Positions 1 to 6,414 of a stretch of 13,770 nt of DNA are shown piece by piece. Below the pieces are notes generated by a model. The model had not been told where the DNA came from and made no database searches. It saw nothing but the letters and a program-made list of their open reading frames with translations. The position numbers were made by a program, and so were the translations under genes. Every line of letters begins with the position of its first letter. The first letter of the stretch is position 1. The DNA lies in assembly GCA_030052355.1 (NCBI GenBank), contig JASIGS010000263.1, forward strand, positions 1 to 13,770, read 5' to 3'. The DNA is from Streptosporangiaceae bacterium (lineage in GTDB: Bacteria; Actinomycetota; Actinomycetes; Streptosporangiales; Streptosporangiaceae).

Positions 1-14
1 CAAATGCGCTCGCA

Positions 15-27
15 ATGCCGTCGGCAT
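15..27. promoter_or_regulatory. Short perfect palindrome upstream of the lipoprotein gene
   Basis: ATGCCG-T-CGGCAT is a 6+1+6 palindrome followed by GGTTTTC. It lies about 45 bases before the lipoprotein start. It could be an operator, or the stem of a small terminator (5-bp stem, 3-base loop, short T run) for a gene left of the window. Nothing in the sequence decides between these. Confidence 0.25.
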
Positions 28-72
28 GGTTTTCACGACCTCGCGTCGCTCCGCTGAATTGGACGCCACGGC

Positions 73-2487
73 ATGACGAGGTCCAGTCACTATCGGCGAA
101 CGCAGGCATTCGCCGCACTCGCGCTCGTCACCGCGGTTGGCGTGGCCCTCGCAGGCTGCTCGGCTTCCGCCCCGTCGCGGGCCGCCACGCCGGCCAGGCA
201 TAGCGCGGCGGGCCGCGGCCACGCGGCCGCTGGCGGGTCCATCGCCGCCGCGGTCAGCGGGCCGGTCGTCACCATCCAGACAGCACAGCGCCTCAAGCGG
301 GTCTCCTACCGGGGGTACCACTTCGAGGTTCCCGGTTCGTGGCCGGTGATCAACCTCGCCATCCACCCGCGCACCTGCGTGCGCTTCGACGTCCACGCGT
401 TCTACGTGGGCGTTCCCGGCGCGAACGAGGACTGCCCAGCCTGGCTGCTCGGTGCCACCGAGGCAGTCGTGATCCAGCCGGGCGGCAAGAAGGCACGCCG
501 GGCCTCGACCGAGAATCCGGTGGCTGACGAGATCACCGCGACAGCCCCGGGAATCTCGCTGACCGCCACGTACGGCTCCGCGCCGGCCGTGATCCTCGGC
601 ATCCTCGCCAGCGCCGGGCTGCCGCGTCCCAGGGTCGTGCAGCCCAGCCCGGCCGGCCCGGCCGCCGTCGCTACGGCGCCGCACCAGGGCGCCAACGCCA
701 GTTCGGGCGCGCAGGCCAGCGCGGGAGGGTCGCTCGCGGTGTCGGGCAGCCGGATCCGGTCCAAGGCCGCGGCCAAGTTCGGGCACGTCCCGCTGCCTGT
801 GCTGCCGCTGAACGTCGCGAACAAGGTGGGTCTCGGCTTCGATGCGTGCGCCGCGCCCAGCGCTGCGGTCATGGCCGTATGGCGTCGTTCCTCGCCATAT
901 AGCGCAATTGGCGTCTACATCGGCGGTGCGGACCGAGCCTGCGACCAGCCGAACCTGACTCCCGGCTGGGTGCGGACCGAGGCCGCGAGCGGATGGCGGT
1001 TCATCGCCATGTACGCGGGCCCGCAGGCCGCCTTCGGCCAGCTGACGAGGCCGGGCAGGCAGGGGACGGCGGCAGCGCAGGACGCGGTAGCGCAGGCCGA
1101 GCGCCTCGGCTTCGGACCGGGCACGCCGCTCTATTACGACATGGAGGCCTACCCAGCTCAGTACACGCTGTCCGTGCTGCGCTTCCTGTCCGCGTGGACA
1201 AAGGAGCTCAACAAGCTCGGCTACGCCTCCGGCGTCTACAGCAGTTCCGACGCGGCGGTGCAGGCCCTGGCGCAGGCTTACCGCAGCCGGGTGTACGCGG
1301 TTCCTGACGTCATCTACGACGCGCTGTGGAACGGCGAGCACAACGTCGCTGACTCCGTGTACGGGCCGGGGGAGTGGTCGGGCAGGCACCGCCTGCACCA
1401 GTTCGCCGGCAACGTGCTCCAGACCTACGGCGGCGACACGATCGAGGTCGACCAGGACTACCTGGACCTGGGCCTCTACCCGGGAGCCGGGACCATGCAG
1501 GCGGCGCCGGGCGCGACAGGTCCCGGCGGGTCCGCGGAGGTCTTCTACGAGGGCGCTGACCATCAGCTCTGGGAGGAGTCGCGAAACTCAGCTGGCCAGT
1601 GGACGCGCACCGATCTTGGCGGCTACGTCACGGCGACGCCGACCGTCGTCCGGGTGGGCGCTGGTGAGCTCGACGTCCTGTACCGCGGTCTCGGCGATTA
1701 CCTGTGGCTGCGCGTACGCATCGACGGGCTCTGGCGGCCAGCGACGAGGCTGACCGTCATGGGTCAGCTTGGCGGGGCACCGCGCGCCGTCGCCCAGCCC
1801 AACGGCGTCATCGACGTCTTCTGGGAGGGAGCCCACGACGATCACCTGTGGCACGCGCAGTACAGCCCGGGCGAGGGCTGGACGGGTCCGGAGAACCTGG
1901 GCGGCGACCTGGTGGGCATGCCCTACCCGGTGGAGACCGCCAGCGGAGTGGTGGAGGTCTTCTGGAAGGGGAATGACTCCAACCTATGGCGGGTCATGCG
2001 CGCGGTGGGCCAGGGCTGGACACGTCCGCAGAACCTGGGCATGGGACACCTGGGCGGGGCGCCCCAGGCCGTGGCGCTGCCCTCGGGCGAGATCGATGTC
2101 TTCTGGTCCGGGGACACGAGCCCGCACCACATCTGGGCCGCCTTCATCGTGCCCGGCAAGCCGGTGGTCGGCCCGGTGGGCATCGGCGGCGTCATTTCCG
2201 GGCAGCCCTGGCCTGTTGTCGGCGCGGACAGCGAGCTTGTCCTGTTCCGCGGCCCCGGCGGCAACCTGTGGGAACTCTTCCGCCTGGCCGACGGCCGCTG
2301 GGCCGCTCCGACGCGGATCGGCAACCTGGGAGTCCTGCAGTCCGCGCCGTTCGCGGCCACGGGCGATACCGGCGACCAGCTCATCGCGTTCTGGCTCGGC
2401 TCGGGCGGGTCGCTGTGGACCTCAGCCAAGAGCGGCCGGAACACGAACTGGCAGCAGCCGAAGAAGCTAGGCGGCACGTCCGAGTGA
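73..2487 (+). CDS. Secreted lipoprotein: DUF1906 glycoside-hydrolase-like domain plus seven-bladed PLL-type lectin propeller
   Basis: This is an exported surface protein of 804 residues. Residues 1-29 form a lipoprotein signal peptide (basic start with RR, hydrophobic core, lipobox LAGC with Cys29). Residues about 60-200 are an unrecognised domain with two cysteines (C102, C121), followed by an Ala/Ser/Pro-rich linker. Residues about 250-472 match the DUF1906/Rv2525c-like family, a GH25-like TIM-barrel fold: GFDACAAPS with D257, the YYDMEAY strand with D356 and E358, and EVDQDY near 458-463. Residues about 478-804 hold seven repeats of the type (D/E)VFWxG...LW at 489, 534, 581, 628, 675, 722 and 771. 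Their spacing is 45-49 residues, as in seven-bladed PLL-type fucose-binding propellers. The likely role is binding glycans of the cell envelope or of other cells while the barrel acts on or near a cell-wall polymer; this is inferred. No strong ribosome site precedes ATG 73, but the signal peptide starts there. The next gene is 61 bases downstream. Confidence 0.85.
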   Translation: MTRSSHYRRTQAFAALALVTAVGVALAGCSASAPSRAATPARHSAAGRGHAAAGGSIAAAVSGPVVTIQTAQRLKRVSYRGYHFEVPGSWPVINLAIHPRTCVRFDVHAFYVGVPGANEDCPAWLLGATEAVVIQPGGKKARRASTENPVADEITATAPGISLTATYGSAPAVILGILASAGLPRPRVVQPSPAGPAAVATAPHQGANASSGAQASAGGSLAVSGSRIRSKAAAKFGHVPLPVLPLNVANKVGLGFDACAAPSAAVMAVWRRSSPYSAIGVYIGGADRACDQPNLTPGWVRTEAASGWRFIAMYAGPQAAFGQLTRPGRQGTAAAQDAVAQAERLGFGPGTPLYYDMEAYPAQYTLSVLRFLSAWTKELNKLGYASGVYSSSDAAVQALAQAYRSRVYAVPDVIYDALWNGEHNVADSVYGPGEWSGRHRLHQFAGNVLQTYGGDTIEVDQDYLDLGLYPGAGTMQAAPGATGPGGSAEVFYEGADHQLWEESRNSAGQWTRTDLGGYVTATPTVVRVGAGELDVLYRGLGDYLWLRVRIDGLWRPATRLTVMGQLGGAPRAVAQPNGVIDVFWEGAHDDHLWHAQYSPGEGWTGPENLGGDLVGMPYPVETASGVVEVFWKGNDSNLWRVMRAVGQGWTRPQNLGMGHLGGAPQAVALPSGEIDVFWSGDTSPHHIWAAFIVPGKPVVGPVGIGGVISGQPWPVVGADSELVLFRGPGGNLWELFRLADGRWAAPTRIGNLGVLQSAPFAATGDTGDQLIAFWLGSGGSLWTSAKSGRNTNWQQPKKLGGTSE

Positions 2488-2548
2488 CTGACGCGCCGCG
2501 AGTGGAGGGTTTCGCGCCAAGTGCTCCTTCGCTTCCCGTACTGTATAC

Positions 2549-3139
2549 GTGTCTGATCCGGGAAAAGCCGTCCGTCACGCTAGGAAGCTCATGACTGCCG
2601 CCAAGGAAAAGATCTCTCAGGTCGCCTGGCGCCTGGTTCCCGCTCCGATAGAGCGCAGGCTGCGTACCGAGGCAGGCAACAGGTTCCTGCGGTTCCTCCC
2701 GGCGGCAATCGCCGCGGTCATCACCAGCCAGGTGCTGCTGGCGATCCTGACCGGCCCCGTCGACCTTGGCGGCTTCACCTCCGGCGTGCTTGCCTCGATG
2801 GCCGCGGCCGCGGTGAGCTACGTGATGAGCCGGTGGGCCTGGGAGCGCAAGGGCAAGCCGGACTGGCTCAGGGAGACGCTGCCATTCTGGGTCGTTTCCA
2901 TCGCGGTCTGGATCATCCTCGGCCTGACCACGCACTATGCCAATACCTGGGCAGTCTCGATGCACCTGCATCACCTGGAGCGGCACCTCGTCGTCAACGG
3001 TGCGTACTTCGTGATGAACTGCGTGACGTTCGTCTGCCGGTTCTTGATCTTCCACTACCTCCTTTTCAACGACAAGGGCAAGGGCCGGGGGCAGGCCGTC
3101 CCTGGCGACGAGGTCATTCAGCCCAAGGTGTCCAGCTGA
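2549..3139 (+). CDS. GtrA-family four-helix membrane protein
   Basis: This is a 196-residue integral membrane protein. It has four hydrophobic segments at about 46-67, 76-98, 111-130 and 148-173, with a basic N-terminal tail (about 45 residues) and a basic/polar C-terminal tail. That layout, with RFLxxxxxA at the start of helix 1, VSYVMSRWAWE after helix 2 and VCRFLIFHYLLF in helix 4, fits the GtrA-like family. Known members help move polyprenyl-phosphate-linked sugars across, or anchor glycosyltransferases at, the membrane during cell-wall or O-antigen glycosylation. The substrate here cannot be read. The start is uncertain. GTG 2549 has no ribosome site but a TACTGT hexamer just upstream; in-frame ATG 2591 has AGGAAG only 3 bases before it. 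The gene follows the surface lipoprotein on the same strand and ends before a strong terminator, so the two may share a cell-surface role. Confidence 0.8.
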   Translation: MSDPGKAVRHARKLMTAAKEKISQVAWRLVPAPIERRLRTEAGNRFLRFLPAAIAAVITSQVLLAILTGPVDLGGFTSGVLASMAAAAVSYVMSRWAWERKGKPDWLRETLPFWVVSIAVWIILGLTTHYANTWAVSMHLHHLERHLVVNGAYFVMNCVTFVCRFLIFHYLLFNDKGKGRGQAVPGDEVIQPKVSS

Positions 3140-3178
3140 CCTCGGCTGAGTCCTAGGAGTTCGTGGTTCCGTCCGCTG

Positions 3179-3217
3179 CTGCCCGTCTTCGTCTCTCGAA
3201 GGCGGGCAGTTGTTATT
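3179..3217 (+). terminator. Strong rho-independent terminator after the GtrA-family gene
   Basis: A 13-bp stem (CTGCCCGTCTTCG with CGAAGGCGGGCAG, one T-G wobble) encloses the 5-base loop TCTCT. It is followed directly by TTGTTATT. It lies 40 bases after the GtrA-family stop and separates the surface genes from the cobalamin genes. Confidence 0.9.
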
Positions 3218-3223
3218 GCCCTG

Positions 3224-3298
3224 GGGCAGGTGCCGTCGCCGCGGGCAGGTGCCGTTGCCGGGGCAGGTGCCGCCGCCGCGGGCAGCATCCGCCGCCGC
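3224..3298. repeat. Four tandem copies of an 18-19 bp GC-rich unit
   Basis: The copies lie at 3224-3242, 3243-3260, 3261-3279 and 3280-3298. Each begins GGGCAG and ends in a CCG/CGCC-rich tail; copies 1-3 share GGGCAGGTGCCG. The block lies in the non-coding leader between the terminator and cobH. It looks like replication-slippage expansion. No function can be read from it. Confidence 0.85.
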
Positions 3299-3359
3299 GG
3301 GAAGCGCGCGTTAGCTGAGTTCGCCTTCCCCGCTGTGCCATGCTGGGATGCCGATGGCG

Positions 3360-3378
3360 CCGCTCCGGGGGTGAGCGG
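3360..3378 (+). promoter_or_regulatory. Small hairpin in the cobH leader
   Basis: CCGCTC pairs with GAGCGG around a 7-base G-rich loop, about 50 bases before the cobH start and 33 bases before its ribosome site. It may be part of the leader RNA. It lacks the conserved core of a cobalamin riboswitch. Confidence 0.25.
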
Positions 3379-3410
3379 AGATCGTCCTGCGGACCAGCTC
3401 TGCGCGGGCC

Positions 3411-3419
3411 AGAGGAGGT
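3411..3419 (+). promoter_or_regulatory. Ribosome binding site of cobH
   Basis: AGAGGAGGT lies 9 bases before ATG 3429. It is a near-perfect anti-SD complement and fixes the cobH start. Confidence 0.85.
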
Positions 3420-3428
3420 GGGGGTGTT

Positions 3429-4121
3429 ATGACGTGGCCTGACGGGGCGCCGGCCGTCGCCAACCCGGTTGTCGTCAATCCGGCGATGGAAAAGTCGTAC
3501 CGGATCCTGCGTGCCCGGCTTGACCTCTCGAGGCTGCCCAGGTTCAGCCGGGACGTGACCGAACGCGTCATCCACGCGAGTGCCGATTACGACTACTTCA
3601 CCGATCTTGTCTGCGACGAGGAATCCCTGTCGGAGGCGGTGGCCGCGCTGGCGGCGGGCGCGCAGGTCATCGCCGACACGGCAATGGTGGCCGCCGGGAT
3701 CACGGCCTGCCCGGTCGTTTGCAAGATCGGCGAGCCGCTGACGATGCGGCTTGCCAGGACGGCCTCGATCACCAGGCCCGCTGCCGCCGTCCGGCTGGCG
3801 TTCGGCCAGGCCGGGCCCGGGGCGGTCTGGGTCGTCGGCGGTGGCGCCGCGGCGCTGAACGAGATACTCAGCCGGCGTGTCGAACCCGCCTTCGTGGTCG
3901 GCATGCCGGCCGGCTTCGCTGGCGTCGCCGAGGCGAAGGACGCCCTGCGGGCCAGTGGGCTGCCTTCGGTCAGTAACGTCTCGGAGAAGGGCGGTCCCGT
4001 GGTTGCGGTGGCCGCATTCAACGCCCTGTTGCTGGACGCGCTCGCCGTTCCCGGGTCACGGGCCGGCTGGGGGCCGGGTCGGGAGCCCCCGGGTGCGGAC
4101 GATGACGCCGACAACTGGTAA
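3429..4121 (+). CDS. cobH: Precorrin-8X methylmutase (CobH/CbiC)
   Basis: The enzyme catalyses the methyl shift from C-11 to C-12 that converts precorrin-8X to hydrogenobyrinic acid (or cobalt-precorrin-8 to cobyrinic acid), a late corrin-ring step in the cytoplasm. The 230-residue protein covers the full family length (about 210) plus a polar C-terminal tail. Visible family features are the N-terminal NPxxMEKSYRIL stretch, ERVIHASADYDY with the catalytic histidine at H49, VVCKIGEPLTMRLA, a glycine-rich WVVGGGAAAL segment, FVVGMPAGFAGVAEAK and SNVSEKGGPVVAVAAFNALL. The start is fixed by a strong SD. The stop TAA is 20 bases before the next gene, so the two are probably co-transcribed. The sequence alone does not say whether the cobalt-early or cobalt-late route is used. 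The neighbouring BluB domain needs oxygen, which favours an aerobic host. Confidence 0.93.
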   Translation: MTWPDGAPAVANPVVVNPAMEKSYRILRARLDLSRLPRFSRDVTERVIHASADYDYFTDLVCDEESLSEAVAALAAGAQVIADTAMVAAGITACPVVCKIGEPLTMRLARTASITRPAAAVRLAFGQAGPGAVWVVGGGAAALNEILSRRVEPAFVVGMPAGFAGVAEAKDALRASGLPSVSNVSEKGGPVVAVAAFNALLLDALAVPGSRAGWGPGREPPGADDDADNW

Positions 4122-4141
4122 CCGAGGACCGGGGACACAGC

Positions 4142-5989
4142 TTGACCGAGCCTGCTGACGACGCGGCAGATACAGACCAAGCGGCCGGGACAGACGGCCC
4201 ACAGGGTCTTCCTTCCGGGCACGCCTGCCCTGAGAGCCACGAGGATGCCAGCCTGCACGACGATCACGCTTACCCGCAGGACCAGCGGGACGCTGTCTAC
4301 CGCGTCATCTCCGAACGCCGCGACGTGCGGCGCGGCTTCCGCCCCGAGCCAGTAGAGGCTGAGGTGCTCGGCCGGGTGCTCGCGGCTGCCCACGCGGCTC
4401 CGTCGGTGGGCTTCTCTCAGCCGTGGGACTTCATCGTCATCACCGATAGAGATCGCAGGGCGCGGGTTAGGTCCCTGGCGCAGCGATCGCGGCAGGAGTA
4501 CGAGGCCGCGCTGCCGGGCGCACGCACACGGGCGTTCGACCGTCTGAAGACCGAGGCGATTCTCGAGGCGCCCGTCAACATCGCCGTCACGTGTGACCCG
4601 ACTCGCGGCGGCAGGCACACGCTGGGCCGGCACGCGCAGCCGCAGACCGCCGCCTACTCTGCGGTGCTGGCGGTCGCGAACCTGTGGCTGGCCGCGAGGG
4701 CGGAGGGCCTCGGCATCGGCTGGGTGAGCTTCTTCGACGAGCGTGAGCTGGCGGCCGAGCTCGGCCTGCCTGGTCACCTCGAGGTGGTCGCTTACCTGTG
4801 CGTCGGCTACGTGTCCGAGTTCGGCGCCGAGCCTGAGCTTGAGCTGTCCGGCTGGGCCCGGAGGCGGCCGCTGGCCTGGGCCGTGCACAGCGAGCAGTAC
4901 GGGCGGCGCGGACTGCCCGGGCTCGCGGCAGCCGACCTGATCGATGACGTCCGCGCCGCCATCAGGCCGCTGGATGCTGATGCCATGGCTGCCGCGCGGC
5001 ACCGGCAGGCGATGATGACCAAGCCGGCCGGCTCGCTGGGCTGGCTCGAAGACCTATCCGTGCAGATGTCGGGGCTGGCCGGCGCCTGCCCGCCGCCGCT
5101 GCCCGAGCCGGCCGCCGTGGCCGTCTTCGCCGCCGACCACGGCGTTCACGCGCAGGGCGTGACGCCATGGCCGCAGGAGGTCACTGGCCAGATGGTCGCC
5201 AACTTCCTGGCGGGCGGGGCGGTGGTCAACGCGTTCGCGGCCCAGGCCGGGGCGGAAGTGGTGGTCGTCGACGTCGGCGTCAACGGTGACCTGGACCAGG
5301 TGCCGGGCCTGCTGCCGCGCAAGATCGCGCGGGGAACCCGGGACTTTACCGCCGGACCCGCCATGAGCCGGGATGAGGCGGTCGCTGCGATCGGTGTCGG
5401 CATCGAGGTCGCGCGCGACCTGGTGACCGCCGGGAACCGGTGCCTGCTCACCGGCGACATGGGCATCGCCAACACCACGGCCTCGGCGGCGCTGATCTGC
5501 GCATTTACCGGTCAGGACGCTGCCGTTGTGACCGGTCGCGGTACCGGCATCGATGCTCAGATGCTGGCCAGGAAGATCGACGTGGTGCGCCGCGGCCTGG
5601 CACGGCACGCGCCGGACCCTGGCGATCCGGTCGGAACCCTGGCTGCCGTCGGCGGCTTCGAGCACGCTGCGCTGGCCGGGTTCATCATCGCGGCTGCGGC
5701 GCTGCGGGTGCCGGTGATCATGGATGGCGTCATCGCGGGCGCGGCCGCGCTGGCCGCCTGCGCCCTGGCGCCCGGTGCCGCGTGCTGCCTGGTAGCCGGG
5801 CACCGCTCCGCCGAGCCCGGCCATGCCGTCAGCATGGAACACCTGGGCCTGCGTCCGCTCGTCGACCTCGGCCTGCGGCTCGGGGAAGGCACGGGTGCCC
5901 TGCTGGCGCTGCCCATCGTGGCCAGCGCGATCCGGGCGCTCAGGGACGTGTCGACCTTCGACGCCGCCGGCGTCACCGAGAAGGACTGA
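4142..5989 (+). CDS. bluB-cobT: BluB-CobT fusion: DMB synthase plus nicotinate-nucleotide:DMB phosphoribosyltransferase
   Basis: One 615-residue polypeptide joins two consecutive enzymes of B12 lower-ligand assembly. Residues about 47-260 are BluB, a flavin-destructase that turns FMNH2 and O2 into 5,6-dimethylbenzimidazole. It shows ERRDVRRGF (D61 in the FMN-phosphate region), APSVGFSQPWDF and GIGWVSFF (S196, matching the conserved BluB serine). Residues about 268-610 are CobT, which transfers phosphoribose from nicotinate mononucleotide to DMB, giving alpha-ribazole phosphate. It shows MTKPAGSLG at 292-300, ADHGVH around D332, GDMGIANTTASA, GRGTG and LGEGTGA with the catalytic glutamate at E582. 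The first 45 residues are acidic and low-complexity. TTG 4142 is the likely start because there is no later in-frame start before the BluB motifs; a GGGG run lies a few bases upstream. A BluB/CobT2 fusion is known from Propionibacterium freudenreichii, so the architecture is rare but not new. Confidence 0.93.
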   Translation: MTEPADDAADTDQAAGTDGPQGLPSGHACPESHEDASLHDDHAYPQDQRDAVYRVISERRDVRRGFRPEPVEAEVLGRVLAAAHAAPSVGFSQPWDFIVITDRDRRARVRSLAQRSRQEYEAALPGARTRAFDRLKTEAILEAPVNIAVTCDPTRGGRHTLGRHAQPQTAAYSAVLAVANLWLAARAEGLGIGWVSFFDERELAAELGLPGHLEVVAYLCVGYVSEFGAEPELELSGWARRRPLAWAVHSEQYGRRGLPGLAAADLIDDVRAAIRPLDADAMAAARHRQAMMTKPAGSLGWLEDLSVQMSGLAGACPPPLPEPAAVAVFAADHGVHAQGVTPWPQEVTGQMVANFLAGGAVVNAFAAQAGAEVVVVDVGVNGDLDQVPGLLPRKIARGTRDFTAGPAMSRDEAVAAIGVGIEVARDLVTAGNRCLLTGDMGIANTTASAALICAFTGQDAAVVTGRGTGIDAQMLARKIDVVRRGLARHAPDPGDPVGTLAAVGGFEHAALAGFIIAAAALRVPVIMDGVIAGAAALAACALAPGAACCLVAGHRSAEPGHAVSMEHLGLRPLVDLGLRLGEGTGALLALPIVASAIRALRDVSTFDAAGVTEKD

Positions 5990-5991
5990 CC

Positions 5992-6012
5992 GGGCGGCGG
6001 GCGGGCGGCGGG
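5992..6012 (+). other. G-quadruplex-type motif just after the bluB-cobT stop
   Basis: Four GGG runs are separated by loops of 4, 1 and 4 bases (G3N4G3N1G3N4G3), made from two perfect 11-bp copies of GGGCGGCGGGC. The motif starts 3 bases after the stop codon on the coding strand. It fits the standard G-quadruplex pattern and could affect 3' end formation. In a genome this GC-rich such motifs also arise by chance. Confidence 0.45.
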
Positions 6013-6129
6013 CATCGAGATGGCAGCCGTCGCCACGCGCTCGCCTACGCGGGGAACGGCACGCGGAGCACTACTGCCGGCCGTTTTCATCTCGGCGAGA
6101 GCCTGCTCACCACGACCGCTCCCGTTTCG

Positions 6130-6179
6130 CCGGCCTTGAGGGTAATCTGCCCTGCAGCGCACAATTACCTCAAGGCCGG
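6130..6179. promoter_or_regulatory. Long inverted repeat (16-bp arms) downstream of bluB-cobT
   Basis: The arms are 6130-6146 and 6164-6179 (CCGGCCTTGAGG...TAAT against ATTACCTCAAGGCCGG). All 16 bases are complementary apart from one bulged G, around a 17-base loop that itself contains CTGCAG. No T-run follows. It may be a terminator of the cob operon without a U-tract, as is common in actinomycetes, or a large operator. It lies 140 bases after the stop, which is far for a terminator. Confidence 0.7.
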
Positions 6180-6375
6180 ATACTCCTGCACTGGATGCTG
6201 GACAAGGGGGCCTGGCGTTACAAAGTGGTAGTGAGCGTAAGTGGCTTGATGCAGGCCACCGTCGGCAGCCCGGCAGCGCGACCAGGACAAGCGCCCGGGT
6301 CGTGGTGGGCAGCCCGCGTGACCTGCACGATTTCGGCTCTGCGAACGACATGTCCAACTCACCCTGAAGAGCTTT

Positions 6376-6381
6376 TAAACT
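6376..6381 (+). promoter_or_regulatory. Candidate -10 element of the dynamin-like operon
   Basis: TAAACT fits the actinobacterial TAnnnT -10 pattern. It lies in the only AT-rich patch upstream of the GTPase genes, about 33 bases before the start codon. No convincing -35 hexamer was found, so this is tentative. Confidence 0.35.
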
Positions 6382-6398
6382 GACAATCTGGCTGGGGC

Positions 6399-6404
6399 AG
6401 GAGA
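6399..6404 (+). promoter_or_regulatory. Ribosome binding site of the first dynamin-like gene
   Basis: AGGAGA lies 10 bases before ATG 6415. A second purine run (GGGGAG) ends too close to the start to serve. Confidence 0.6.
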
Positions 6405-6414
6405 CCCGGGGAGT

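Larger units (their letters stand above)
5990..6414. other. 425-bp intergenic region between the cobalamin and dynamin-like genes
   Basis: No credible gene is present on either strand; the open frames here are extensions of shadow frames. The region holds a G-rich repeat at its left end, a long inverted repeat near 6130-6179, and a locally AT-richer right end (6371-6388) that probably carries the promoter of the dynamin-like operon. No tRNA and no recognisable riboswitch were seen. Confidence 0.6.

Noticed and set aside
73..160. Twin-arginine (Tat) signal in the lipoprotein
   Set aside because: RR is present, but the following residues (TQAFA) do not fit RRxFLK, while the lipobox LAGC is clear. 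A Tat route cannot be excluded but is not supported.
1193..1201. Second DnaA-box-like site (CGTGGACAA, one mismatch)
   Set aside because: It lies inside coding sequence at the conserved barrel, so codon choice explains it.
1769..2470. 233-codon plus-strand frame inside the lipoprotein gene
   Set aside because: It mirrors the repeated propeller DNA in another frame; the in-frame seven-blade pattern shows which frame is real.
3224..3298. Possible CRISPR array
   Set aside because: The units are directly adjacent without spacers and no cas gene is near.
3593..5002. 469-codon open frame on the minus strand
   Set aside because: It lies opposite cobH and bluB-cobT, which have clear family motifs; its translation is low-complexity Arg/Pro/Ala with no domain. 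GC-rich antisense shadow.
6190..6260. Promoter or regulator site around GTTACAAAGTGGTAGTGA
   Set aside because: It loosely resembles direct-repeat regulator sites, but the second half does not match well and no -10/-35 pair is convincing.
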